From Diadema setosum (taxonomy: Eukaryota; Echinodermata; Echinoidea; Diadematoida; Diadematidae): DNA of 64,000 bases. Numbering within the stretch: position 1 is the stretch's first letter; each line of letters starts with the position of its first letter. Positions 33,772 to 44,269 of the stretch are shown piece after piece. The notes beneath the pieces are model-generated. The model saw only the letters and a program-made list of their open reading frames with translations, searched no databases and had not been told where the DNA came from. Location: contig CM067064.1 of assembly GCA_033980235.1 (NCBI GenBank), positions 32,953,497 through 33,017,496 on the forward strand. Direction: 5' to 3'. Both the position numbers and the translations under genes were made by a program.

Positions 33772-34437
33772 CGTAATTATACTCCTAGTAACTATATCCC
33801 CTGTACGTCTTACCTAGAGAACCGCAAGATTGTCTGCTGCCCAGCAGCGTGGTTGAGGATCTTCTGGCAGATGCCTTAGCAACCAAGGTTTAGCAAAGAA
33901 TATGATGCGCGTGGAAGCGCGGTAAAGCTACTTGGCGCAGTGGTACGCTACAATAGGCCAATCCGCTGTTCCACTTTGCGCATGAGCAGAAAAAGTGCCA
34001 TTCGTTCCATCAGGCGCATTTGTTTTTAAATTCACTGAGATAAGCATTTGTGATGGAAGAATTATTCATGCAATCCTTATTAATGGCCTATCCGATATGA
34101 GGTAACTCCGAACTGGCTAATTCCTCTGTAATCAACAAAAGCACACATTCACCTCACTCCACCGCACCACCCCCTACGCACATACACACATACATACACA
34201 CACACATGGTATCATTACCTCTTCTTCAACTTCTCCCTGTTTCATATTTACTTTCTTGTTTTTTTAAATGCGAAGTTTGAGAAACATCTGGAAACATACT
34301 TCCGAATGGATAATCGCTTTAAAATTCATCGAAATAGGGAATACTATTAATGTAATCACGATGACAAATGCGTCGATATCTGCAATTAATGAGCCTACTT
34401 TTATTTTCTATAGATAATGTCTAATTTATTCATTTAG

Positions 34438-34472
34438 ACATAAGTAATGGTGGAAAGACAAAGAAAGGATTG
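34438..34472 (+). CDS. BEN-like gene, alternative exon B (cryptic, mutually exclusive with exon 6)
   Basis: 35 nt with acceptor CATTTAG|AC and donor TTG|GTAAGG. Phase 1 in, phase 0 out, reading DISNGGKTKKGL with the carried G from exon 5. Because exon 6 also requires phase 1 entry, B and 6 cannot both be included in frame, which is mutually exclusive exon geometry. The equivalent in copy 1 has lost its donor. Whether B is used is unknown. Confidence 0.45.
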
Positions 34473-34692
34473 GTAAGGAAAAGATGAGACACATACATAT
34501 CTTGCTATCGCCAATTCTGTTCCTATCTATTTTAAGGGGTGAGGGGCCATATTTTGTTGATGTTGTTGTAATCAGACTGTTTGAAATTGCAGTCACTAGT
34601 GTCTGACAGGAGAAAGGCTCTTGAACTAGCACTTTTCTGCATGTAAACCAATATTCATCACTTTTTCTTTTTCTTTTTCTTGACATTTGCAG

Positions 34693-34745
34693 GACCGAAT
34701 GAAAAACAATCAAAGAAAGCAACAGCAAAGGCAAAGAAAGGAGTG
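34693..34745 (+). CDS. BEN-like gene, exon 6 (lysine-rich exon C')
   Basis: 53 nt, acceptor TTGACATTTGCAG|GA, donor GTG|GTAAGG. Reads GPNEKQSKKATAKAKKGV with the carried G. One codon longer than exon 4. Exits in phase 0, matching the phase 0 acceptor of the terminal exon at 44270. Confidence 0.68.
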
Positions 34746-34909
34746 GTAAGGACAAGATGAGACGCATACATATCTCGGTATCGCCAATACACATGTACAG
34801 TGTACATGTACAGTGCATGTACTGTGGAGAGAAGCCTTTTACAGCCAACGCGGTCTGGACTACTAGTAGTATACTAGTACATCCCCTTTTGTGTCTGAAT
34901 TGAGACTAA

Positions 34910-34995
34910 TCATGATAACGCATCGATCACATGCACATCACATGCATACCACATGCACACCACATGCACACCCATCACAGGCCTATCACATACAT
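34910..34995. repeat. CACATGCA minisatellite
   Basis: Irregular repeats of CATGCACACCA and CACATGCATACCA over about 80 bp. Confidence 0.75.
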
Positions 34996-35047
34996 ATCAA
35001 AAGCGACATCACATCCAGAAATCACAAGGGATGGGAAGAAGCAATCC

Positions 35048-35447
35048 CCTTAAAGGGACTGCACAGTACTGGTTGACATTAAGGATTCATGTTTTGAACA
35101 TTCCTATAGATAATGAGAAACCTCTTATGAAATATGAAGGAGCATGTAATTTTAAGAAGGATTCAAAGTTTATTTGATGAAAATTGGTTTTCAAATGGTT
35201 GAGATATCCAAAAAATGATAATAAAAGGCGACTGGTATGTGACTGGCCACAACTTTTATCAGGATCTCTTTGTTTTACCTTGTTTTTGGATATCTCAGCC
35301 ATTTCAAAACCGATTTTCATCAAATAAACTTTTGATACCCCTTAGAATTTCATGCTCTTTGACATCTAATAGAGTGGTTTCTGAATATCTCGCAAAACGT
35401 TAAAAGCTAAATCTTTGCCTCGACCAGAACTGTACACACCCTTTAAG
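35048..35447. mobile_element. ~400 bp foldback MITE
   Basis: CCTTAAAGGGACTGCACAGT at the left and ACTGTACACACCCTTTAAG at the right form termini. Inside, TTTGATGAAAATTGGTTTTC (35174) pairs with AAAACCGATTTTCATCAAAT (35308), and AGATATCCAAAAA pairs with TTTTTGGATATCT. No coding sequence. Confidence 0.8.
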
Positions 35448-36079
35448 TAAGTAAAATCTCACTATGTATAGGAATATTCAAATGCGTTTTCACTAAAAAG
35501 AGCAGCGAGACATACGAAAGCGACAATGCTCTCGAGGTTGTGCAGCTGTGACGCTGCTCTGCAACGTATGCAAAAATATACTTCGGCATTACAGGGGAGA
35601 GAGTGGGGAGAAGTGAGACAAAAAAAGAAGAAGAAGAAAGTATGTGACTTGATAAATTTTCTCGTAAAACTGTTTTGATATTTAGAATAAGGCACTAATG
35701 TCTTAGACCCAAAGACTAGTAATGCTGGGCAACATGATGAACTGTTTCTTCACAACATTAAATGAAGGGGGCAGTGGAATCGTGGTGATGTCCCAGATTA
35801 TCAGCACCCCCCCCCCCCAAAAAAAAAGAGAAAAAAAAAATCAAAATGGCGGCGACATCACAACTGTTCTAATCACTGCAAAATCCTTTATCGCAAACTA
35901 TCGAACGCCTGTACATGCCGTACTTTAGTGCCTGCTGAGGCGTTTACGATGAATTGAGAAAACCATTTCACATTGAACAAAAAACAAAAAAAAAACAACA
36001 AAAACTCAGAAATCATTCTAAATTGACACTTCCAGCAGTTGTTGCTATGAACTTACCATAATTTTTGTACTCTGATACC
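35448..36079. other. Intronic DNA; C-run/A-run junction
   Basis: Contains a C(12)A(9) junction at 35807-35827. No gene signal. The element at 36080 starts after GATACC. Confidence 0.5.
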
Positions 36080-36108
36080 CAGTCAGACCGCAACGTCCTG
36101 AAAAGCGT

Positions 36109-36876
36109 GTATCATCTAAATAACGCCCCTCTTGAATCTGTTGAATCCGTGAATTACTTTGGTGTAACCATCACTTCTGATTTGAAGTGGACCCAACACA
36201 TCAACAATACTGTCAATAAAGCCAATAACGTGCTTGCATTTCTAAAACGCAATCTTCGCATAAAATCTTCTGATGTTAAAGCCACAACTTACAAAACGTT
36301 GGTTCGACCAATTGTTGAGTATGCTTCCACAGTTTGGGACCCATCTACCAAGAACCTAATCCACCAAGTGGAAATGGTCCAGAGAAGAGCTGCGCGATTC
36401 ACTTTAAATCGCTACCATAACACCTCGAGTGTCACCAAAATGCTACAAGAACTTAATTGGACCACTCTGGAACAGCGCAGAGAAAATGACAAGCTAATTA
36501 TGATGTACAAAATACACAATAATCTCACTCCTCTTTCAGCACAGGACTATATCATCAAACAGGCTACTCAGTTAACGAGAGCCTCGCAACCACACTCCTA
36601 TCAGGTACCATATTCGAGAACTGAATCGCATCGCCATTCGTTCTTCCCAAGAACTGTAAGGAACTGGAATTCCCTGTCGTCAGAAATTGTTTCAGCGCCA
36701 TCTGTTGGATCATTTCGAAACCGTCTAACGGTTGATCACAGTGGCTAGTATTTTCGTCAAATTTTGTATGTGCTTGTAAATATCTGTAAATAAATTGTAT
36801 TATAATGTAAATAGCACCAGTCTGCAAGAATCTTCAGTCTATTGAAGGAGGCAGACTTAATCAGAAGAAGAAGAAG
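36109..36876 (+). pseudogene. 5'-truncated non-LTR retrotransposon (RT C-terminus)
   Basis: An open frame runs to 36748. The LINE-derived part encodes about 210 residues of the region after the reverse-transcriptase palm: NYFGVTITSDLKWTQHI, LVRPIVEYASTVWDP, VQRRAARFTLNRY, and the tail SFFPRTVRNWNSLSSEIV. This order is typical of CR1/jockey-type LINE polymerases. The catalytic palm is missing (5' truncation). Upstream codons belong to the host element's end. After the stop comes a 3' UTR with AATAAA (36790) and an (AGA)n tail. The insertion is flanked by AAAG on both sides, splitting the host sequence CTGAAAAGCCTTCG seen intact elsewhere. Not expected to make a functional enzyme. Confidence 0.85.
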
Positions 36877-39221
36877 AAAGCCTTCGTATTTATCTTACGC
36901 GTATGCATGGACCTCGCGGAGATGAATACAGTACGTAATGAGCTGGGAGACCACATTTTTATAGTGTCCTTCCTGTAAATCTATACGACATTCTAAATCT
37001 TCATGATTTATACATCGATAAAAAGTTGAAGAGCTGTACTTTGATGAAATTCGACCAGTTAAAAGGTTATGACATATAAAAAACACTGAACAAGGAAATT
37101 ATAAAACACAAAATTTTGCATATTTTTCAGTTTTCTTAACGGGTACACTAGACCAACGAAATAAGGGTGGACCGAAATGAAAGAGGTATAAAATGAAAGA
37201 GGAAATATCATTCTATGAAAACATAATGACGTTTTGTGGACTGATCCTATGAACGGGTCAGGTTGGCGAATAAATCATTGCGTGATACAGTTATTTTTAG
37301 ACGTTGCTGTTTGCCGCGAATAAGCGTTTCTGATTGGCTAATTAACTCTGAGTGGAGAGTTGAATAAGCCTCGCGGAATGACAGTAAACGTGTAAATTAC
37401 GTAACAGTAACAGACTGTGTGTAGATGACAGTGTAGGACCCTATGGTGTGTGTGCGCACTTATTGACGACATGAAGATCTACTATCCTTGACTAATTGAC
37501 ATGGTTTGTGAATATTTGAAATAAATCACACCTTTTGATGCTTACATTATCCAAAATGAGCTTATGATACCATTATTCATATCTCTGCATTATATCGATA
37601 TTTTCCAAACGACCCTGAGACAAATTAGAACAAGGCTTTCTATTTATTGCCAACCCGACCCGTTCATAGGTTGAATCAACACATATGAATGATGGTCAAC
37701 GTTTTAGATATACTTGTTATAATAGCACAGTAAGAACTGAATTGGTCCCTCGCTTACAAACCAACGAAAATTGAAAGTCTCGTCGAGTAAAAATCATAGT
37801 GTGGCAATTTGAGATACATGAATGATCATGCGCTCCTAAGGTATCATTAGATAAATTACTCAGCGATGATACAGTGGATTAATAAGGAATAATTATTCTA
37901 ATACCAAATAGAGAACCCCAAAGAACTCATATGCGCAAACTTAGTGCTAGATCTTTTATTATTGATTTGTATCGCTACTCTATCTAGTTGTGCAAACAAA
38001 GTTCAAGCCAAAGTTGAGTTGTCGATCAGAGTGGAGTGTTGTTCTTGTTGTTTACGTGGAGATCTTGTCGCAGCTGCAGTTGCCTGAACCTGAGCGCGTA
38101 TACATACATTGTGCGCGCGCGCACACACACACCATAGGGTCCTACACTGTCATCTACACACAGTGTATTACTGTTATGTAGAGTACACGTTTACTGTCAT
38201 TCCGCGAGGTTCGTTCAACTCGCCACTCAGAGGGAATTAACCAATCAGAAACGCTTATTCGCGGCAAACAGCAACGTCTAAAAATAACTGTATCACGCAA
38301 TGATTTATTCGCCAACCTGACCCGTTCATAGGATCAGTCCACATAAAGTCATTATGTTTTCATAGAATGATATTTCCTCTTTCATTTTATACCTCTTCCA
38401 TTTTGGTCCACCTTAATTTCGTTGGTCTAGTGTACCCCTTAAGAAAAATGAAAAATATGCAAATTTTGTGTTTTATAATTTCCTTGTTCAGTATATTTTA
38501 TATGTCATAACCTTTTAGTGGTCGAATTTCATCAAGGTACAACTCTTCAGCTTTTCATCGATGTATAAATCATGGAGATTGATAATGTCGTTTAGATTTA
38601 CAGAGACTCTAAAAATGTGGTCTCCCAGCTCATTACGTATTCATGTCCGCGAGGTCCATGCATACGCGTACGATAAATGCGAAGGCTTTTCAGGACGTTG
38701 CGGTCTGACTGTTAGTTTGCAAAACTAGATAGAGTGGCGTGCATTAATAAATTACATACACATAAATAATAAAAGATCTAGCACTAAGTTTGCGCACATG
38801 AGTTCTTTGGGGCTCTCTATTTGGTATTAGAATAATCATTTCTTATCAATCTACTGTATACATCGCTGAGTAACGTATCTAATGATACCATGGGAGCGCA
38901 TGATCATTTTACTCGACGAGACTTTCAATTTTTATTGTTTTCTAAGCGAGGGACCAATTCAGTTCTTACTGTGCCATACTATTATATCTAAAACGTTGAC
39001 TATCATTAATGTGGTGATTCAACCTATGAACGGGTCGGGTTGGCAATAAATAGAAAGCCTTGTTCTAATTTGTCTCAGGGTCGTTTGGAAAACATCGATG
39101 TAATGCAGAGATATGAATAATGGCTCATTTTATATTTCAAATATTCACAAACCATGTCAATTAGTTACGGATAGTAGATCTTAATGTCGTCAATAAGTGA
39201 ATCTCGTACAGCATGCACTTT

Positions 39222-39448
39222 GGCCCGAATTCACGAAGGTGGTTTAAATTTAAACCATGGTTTATGTAAATTTCTTATGCGCAGATACATTGACAGATTG
39301 CGTACGCTAACAAGCATCCAATTAAAAAAAAAAAAAAATCGTGCATTGATGTGCGCATGTATGGGTACGCCTATTTGACGCTTATTTTAGGCCATGGTCT
39401 AATTTTGTACCATGGTCTTAGTTTGAACCACCTTCGTGAATTCGGGCC
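39222..39448. mobile_element. 227 bp MITE
   Basis: Inverted ends GGCCCGAATTCACGAAGGTGG and CCACCTTCGTGAATTCGGGCC with internal TTTAAACCATGG-type symmetry. It interrupts copy B at a site seen uninterrupted near 25140 (AAAGTGCATGTTCTACGAG). Contains a poly-A run. Confidence 0.9.
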
Positions 39449-39593
39449 AAACGTGTCTGAAATATCTCGCAAAATCTCGGGTGCTGAGAAGGACATGCGC
39501 AAGAACCTGCGCGTACGATAAGTTTTTGATATGAGCTCATTAACAGCAGCATTGCGGTCCGACTGTACCATGATAAGTAACGTCCTCGCCCCG

Positions 39594-39614
39594 CCCCCCC
39601 CCCCCCAAAAAAAA
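39594..39614. repeat. Poly-C/poly-A junction
   Basis: C(13)A(8), complement of the T-run/G-run pattern, directly after the element end. Confidence 0.9.
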
Positions 39615-39627
39615 GTAAAATAAAATG

Positions 39628-39720
39628 ATATTAACTAGGAAAGCACTCTGAGAGCGCAGACCTGCGCCAAGCATGAAGCTTCCACCACTACACTGATCTT
39701 GTTCCTCCATAGAGATATCA
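39628..39720 (-). repeat. Fragment of the ~470 bp dispersed repeat
   Basis: AAAGCACTCTGAGAGCGCAG then CTGCGCCAAGCATGAAGCTT, matching 7930-8025. It stops at the LINE remnant boundary. Confidence 0.7.
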
Positions 39721-39724
39721 TACA

Positions 39725-40429
39725 TACACACAACATTGGACCGACAAGATGAACAGTTTCAGAAAGCATACGAGAAATAGAACAAGATGATAAAATGTTT
39801 GAAATGATGTTTTTAACTCTACAACTTCCTGTATGTACACTGGTGCTGTACCATGAATAGCTCTATATACAATTAGCAGAGTTTTAAATATGATTCTCTG
39901 CTTTACAGGCAACCAATGTAATGAACGTAGTAATGGACTACAATGAGAAAAACGAGGAGAATTACTAACTAATCTAACACATGCATTTTGCACCCTTTGT
40001 AGTTTACGTAATTGAGATGATGCACAATATATCGCTCTATAATGGACACAGAATAATTCTCATCTGCTGCAGTAGGTGAAAAAGATATGTACAGCTGTGT
40101 ATCATCCGCATGGGTATGACACATTACTTCTGGGAAATTGTGTTGGATTTCACGGAACAACCTACAAGCATACTAAGTAAAGAGAAGGGGACCCAGACAG
40201 GAGCCTTGGGGCACACCCCAGGGTACATCAAATTCCTTGGACATACTGGAATCGACATCTATCTCCTATCATTCAAATAAGGACTCAAACCATGACAATG
40301 CCCTGTCAGTTATTCCAAAATGTGTTTTGAATTCACAGGAATGTCGTGTCTAATTAAATCAAAAGCTGCACTCATGTCCAGTAGAACCAAAAATACCACC
40401 TGTTGCTTATTCATTGCTAACAGCAAATC

Positions 40430-40430
<1 letters not shown>
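39725..40430 (-). pseudogene. Degenerate non-LTR reverse transcriptase (CR1/L2-like)
   Basis: Read on the minus strand with stops and frame breaks. It shows GVPQGSCLGPLLF (about 40175-40215), then HADDTQLYISF carrying the YADD-type catalytic motif (about 40080-40112), then VRLVSNSPRFSHCSPLLRSLHWLPVKQRI (about 39880-39985). The last is the usual post-palm region of L2/CR1 polymerases. About 150 residues between the ADD motif and the C-terminal part are missing, so an internal deletion has occurred. The upstream portion also reads LLDMSAAFDLI-like on the same strand (about 40345-40400). Non-functional remnant, independent of the 36.1 kb LINE. Confidence 0.85.

Positions 40431-40471
<41 letters not shown>
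40431..40471. repeat. (TA)n microsatellite
   Basis: About 20 TA units at the edge of the LINE remnant. Confidence 0.95.
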
Positions 40472-40475
<4 letters not shown>

Positions 40476-40529
40476 TCTTATATTAAAAGATATATAATAT
40501 AAAAGACCCCCTGAATAATCATGACCTCC

Positions 40530-41110
40530 GCAAAGGGAGGCGGTTATGTTTTTGTTACCGTTGGTTTGTTCGTTAGTTTAGTTCGTTAGTTTGTCCGTGT
40601 GCAAAATAACTAAAAAAGAGTGAACGGATTGGTACGAAACTTGCAGGAAAGGTTGAGAATGACACAAGTAACAAATTATTAACTTTTGGTAGTGATCCGG
40701 GATTTGGGGGGAATTATGAAGGATTTTTGATATTGTGGCAGGTAAGCTCAATGAACATGGGAGTTCGGGCTGCGCGTATTTGAGGTTTGCATGCGCGCAC
40801 GAAAGTGCGTGCTCTAGTTTTTGTTAGAGAGCTTTAGATTTTATACGCGCGGATCGGACATTCAAAGGGAAAAAAAATAAAACATGATCTCAGCGAGCGC
40901 AGTAGAGTAGCGCGGGTCATAATACTGCGCACGCTCAGATCATTTTTTTCCCCGTTTGAACGTCCGCGCGTCTAAAATCTATGCTAGGGCGAGGCGCGCC
41001 GTGCAGCTGAGGGTATTATGACGTAACAAAGGCGTCTACTAGTATATTAGAAAATCGGGCGACTTTCAGCTCACAATGCTATGAAATACAGTGTACGTAT
41101 GGGTGGAAAT
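40530..41110 (+). mobile_element. Dispersed ~470 bp repeat, copy 2, with nested MITE
   Basis: Inverse orientation relative to 7925-8415, starting around CTCCGCAAAGGGAGGCGGTT and running through AACTTTTGGTAGTGATCCGG to GGCGACTTTCAGCTCACAAT. Interrupted by the MITE at 40827. The empty site is present in copy 1. Confidence 0.85.
40827..40984. mobile_element. ~158 bp palindromic MITE
   Basis: Same family as 12315-12463: AGAGCTTTAGATTTTATACG on the left, CGTCTAAAATCTATGC on the right, with internal ACATGATCTCAGCGAGCGCA against GCACGCTCAGATCAT. Inserted at TTAG/TAGG relative to the copy 1 site GTTTTTGTTAGGGCGAGG. Confidence 0.9.
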
Positions 41111-41458
41111 CTTTGATTTGCTTTTTTTTTTTCTTTCTTTCTTTCCTGGGACAAAAAGAGGAAAAAAAATTAAAATGGACTTCGCGCGATGCGGGTCAGC
41201 GGATACGTCGCACTCGTGATTGACAATCTTGCTGAAATGCAGAGTTGGATCAAACCCGTATACTACATGTAATAACTCAAGCGCTTAGCAAGTGACTGGG
41301 GAGAATGCGTTAGAAGGAAGCCGCAAAAATTATTTGTAAGAGAGAAAAATAGCTAAAAAGAAAGAAAAAAATAACTTCGGTAGGTAATATGTGATTCCAA
41401 TTTGTGGTATCAATAAAATTTTACAGGCCACTTAAGTTGCGACAAGACCTTATTCTTC

Positions 41459-42054
41459 GACAAAGAGTCTGCGCACGCTAAGACTACTACACGTAACACT
41501 AGCTCTGCTACAGGTGCTAATGCCAGTGGCGCGTGTAGTAGTCTTAGCGCATACAGACTTTTTAGGCGACAAACGAGAGTTTTGCCTGCAAACTAACATT
41601 TCACGCCAAGTCGGTGTAGTGTAGTTTCTAGACGTTTTTATTTCGCCTTTATTTCTCCGGGTTGAAGCAAGCAGAGTCAGAGCGCATACCCAGAGATTGC
41701 GACGCCACAACCGTTTTTGTCGCAATCACTTGGTATGCACCCTCACTTGGCTTAGCGCAATACAGCGGGCTTCTGCACAATACACAAGCTGCAACTCAAA
41801 GAAATAAAGACAAAATAAACACGGCTAGAAATTAAGACCAGGGTCAGTAATGCTTGTCGCTATTGGGGCACTGAAAATGACAAACTCATCACAGTTCTTG
41901 CACTTATTTCATGAAAAATTAATAAAAACTCCATATATGTAGGCCTACACGTTGCTAGAGATGTCAGCGTAACAGTGGAATTCATTGTAAGTTATAATAT
42001 TGTGCATTGTAACCATGGTACGGGATAGGTGATTGGTACCCCCCCCCCCCCCAA

Positions 42055-42085
<31 letters not shown>

Positions 42086-43452
42086 TGTATACATTACATA
42101 TATCTGGAATTTAGACAGATTTGTTTCTTTTGCCTTTCGTGCACATCACAAATTGTAGATCGGATCTTAAGGTACCTACCTCAACACTTAGCCTGGATAA
42201 AAGGGAAAAGACGCTCAAGAGTTTTCCCTCATTGTCTCCTTAGCATTAATTCATTACTGCACGTTTTGATACAAATTTACATATCATGATTTTTTTTTTT
42301 ACAAAAAGCTAAAAGCTTACAAAAGCTAACGAACACAAAAGTACGTTTAATTCTTTGGTGGATTATCCAGCGCACGAGTATATTCCTTCTTTACAAAAAA
42401 ATTTATCTGCATTCTTGAATAAACTTCCGTTACGAACATGAACAAGTATTGCTTTCCTCTGCTCTCTTCCAGGATTGTTTTGAATAACCATCGTTCTGTT
42501 AATGCTCAAAAGAGCTAACATTAGAATATAATTGGCTTTGCTCTCTGTACTCACCTATATTTTTAAGGGAAATTTGTGTCCATGCATTACTAAAAACTAC
42601 ATTTGCCTATGTACTTTGAAGTCAAATTTGTGTTGAAAGAACGACGGATGCAACCTTTTCATGCATTTTACTGTTAGAAAATGATATCTTTCTTTCAATG
42701 GCCGTTTATTATGCCTTTGTTTACAAACATTGCTGTAACTTGAGAATGCTTCAATATATTCTTCACATAAGTTGTACACAAAACATGCGGAAGGAAGGAC
42801 ATGCTTATTGAGCTTTATGAAATTATGGGCTTTAGTTTTTGAGTTATTGACAGCTGAATCCTGATTGGATAATACTAGTTGCCTTGGCAGCAGATTTTTT
42901 TTTTTTAACAATAGTCAATGAAAAGTGTTTTTTTTTTTTTTTTAATTGCATCTATAAAATGAAAAAAAAATCAAAGTTTGCAGCAGTAGGAGGCATTTTG
43001 GGGGGTTACCAATCACCTTTAGGCATCCGGTTACCATGGTAACCATATAAAATATTATAACTTACATTGAATCCTACTGTATTGCTGACATCTCTAGCAA
43101 CGTGTACATATAAAGTTTTATGCAGGTTTGATGAATTCTTCATGAAATAAATGCAAAAACTGATAAGTTTGGTATTTTCAATGCCCCAATAGCGACAAGC
43201 GTCACGGACCCTAGTCTTTATTTCTAGTCGTCTCTATTTCGTCTTTATTTCGCTGAGTTGCAGCTTGTGTATTGTGCAGAAGCCCGCTGTATTGCGCTAA
43301 GCCGGGTGAGGGCACATGCCAAGTAATTGCGATTCGGACGTCGCAATCACTGGGTATGCGCTAAGACTACTACACGCACCACTGCACTGGCACATTGTAG
43401 CAGTGCTAGTGGTGCGTGTAATAGTCTTGGCGTGCGCAGACCCCTTTGCGTT
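41459..43452. mobile_element. ~2 kb foldback element with 450-600 bp inverted arms
   Basis: The left arm (about 41459-42053) and right arm (about 43007-43452) are inverse copies. GTCTGCGCACGCTAAGACTA pairs with its right-end counterpart, and likewise GCTTAGCGCAATACAGCGGG, GCTTCTGCACAATACACAAG and CGTTGCTAGAGATGTCAGC. The left arm has an extra segment of about 130 bp (41552-41683). Each arm also contains a local palindrome (TAAGACTACTACACG and its complement). The spacer is AT-rich and has no recognisable ORF product. A C-run/A-run/(TA)n junction lies at 42039-42085. Confidence 0.88.
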
Positions 43453-44269
43453 TGTTCCAACGATGAAAAATGGCCAGTAAAATTCTACTGACACCACAAT
43501 TTGGAACCACATACTACCTGAGGATGTTCATGGTGGTCCCATCTGCCACCCTGTCTGGTCAAACCTTTTCTGCGGGGTGGGTTGAATGAACTCCTTAATT
43601 AAGCCATCTGCAGGAATTAGCGCCTTGACAGATACATACTTTTCCCCCGTCCAAGTTCATCCCCACATTCTCCCCCACATACCTGTAGATAAATTTTTGT
43701 CCGCCTTAGCGATACCAAGAAAACATGCTGAAACATACACGCTGATTATTCAAGTTCATTAAATTCTTCCGTCGACTTACTTTTATTGCAACTTATTGTC
43801 CTTCTTGATAGATTTTAATTTACTTTTATCACTAGCATTGAAATAAAAAATAAAATGCACATTATGATTCCCTTATTTTATGCCTCAGTGACCAAGTCAC
43901 AAAATAAAAAGGAAAGGAAATTAGCATGTTTGTTTATCATTTTCAAGCGGGTTATTCTGGTCTACACAGATATAGTAAATTTTATTAAAGATATCATTTT
44001 TTTTTTCATGTTTCAATGGAATCTCCTGCGATTTTGCCATAGAAATAAGGGTCCGTAAGCATTAGTCAGTATTATTTATCACAGTGTAGTTTTAGCTTCT
44101 AGCAGCAAATCACTGTGATGATAATCTAGCTGCATCGTCTTTTTATAATTAGTAATATGCGGGTGGTATAGCTGGTAATTCAAATCTTTAACACACACAC
44201 TAATAAACATGTGTATTAACCAGATCTTCTTTAACAGCGTATGTAAACATTGATTTGTTTTATTTACAG
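43453..44269. other. Intronic DNA; inverted repeat fragment at its end
   Basis: No gene signal to about 44084. Positions 44085-44269 are an inverted fragment of the 11395-11996 repeat (GGGTGGTATAGCTGGTAATTC), ending at the splice acceptor of the terminal BEN-like exon. Confidence 0.6.

Larger units (their letters stand above)
31381..34790 (+). repeat. Exon-bearing tandem duplication, copy 2
   Basis: Copy of 28762-31345 with about 95% identity by eye, plus the 876 bp element at 31495. It contains exon 5, a second LINE-like tail, a T-run/G-run junction, exon B with an intact donor, and exon 6. Confidence 0.93.
36080..39565 (-). mobile_element. CAGTC-ended element family, composite copy B
   Basis: Outer ends CAGTCAGACCGCAACG (36080) and CATTGCGGTCCGACTG (ending 39565) are imperfect inverted repeats flanked by TACC on both sides (36076-36079 and 39566-39569), a possible 4-bp target duplication. 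Inside, a second, 5'-truncated copy lies in the opposite orientation at about 37456-38713, ending in GCGGTCTGACTG. This makes long inverted repeats: 36880-37450 pairs with 38120-38700. A LINE fragment (36109-36876) and a MITE (39222-39448) are inserted. No transposase of its own is visible. Confidence 0.75.
34746..44269 (+). other. Intron 6 of the BEN-like gene (9.5 kb)
   Basis: Donor GTAAGGAC and acceptor TTTTATTTACAG. Filled with mobile elements listed separately. Its last about 185 bp (44085-44269), including the acceptor, is an inverted diverged copy of the 11395-11996 repeat, so the splice acceptor may be repeat-derived. No additional exon recognised. Confidence 0.55.
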
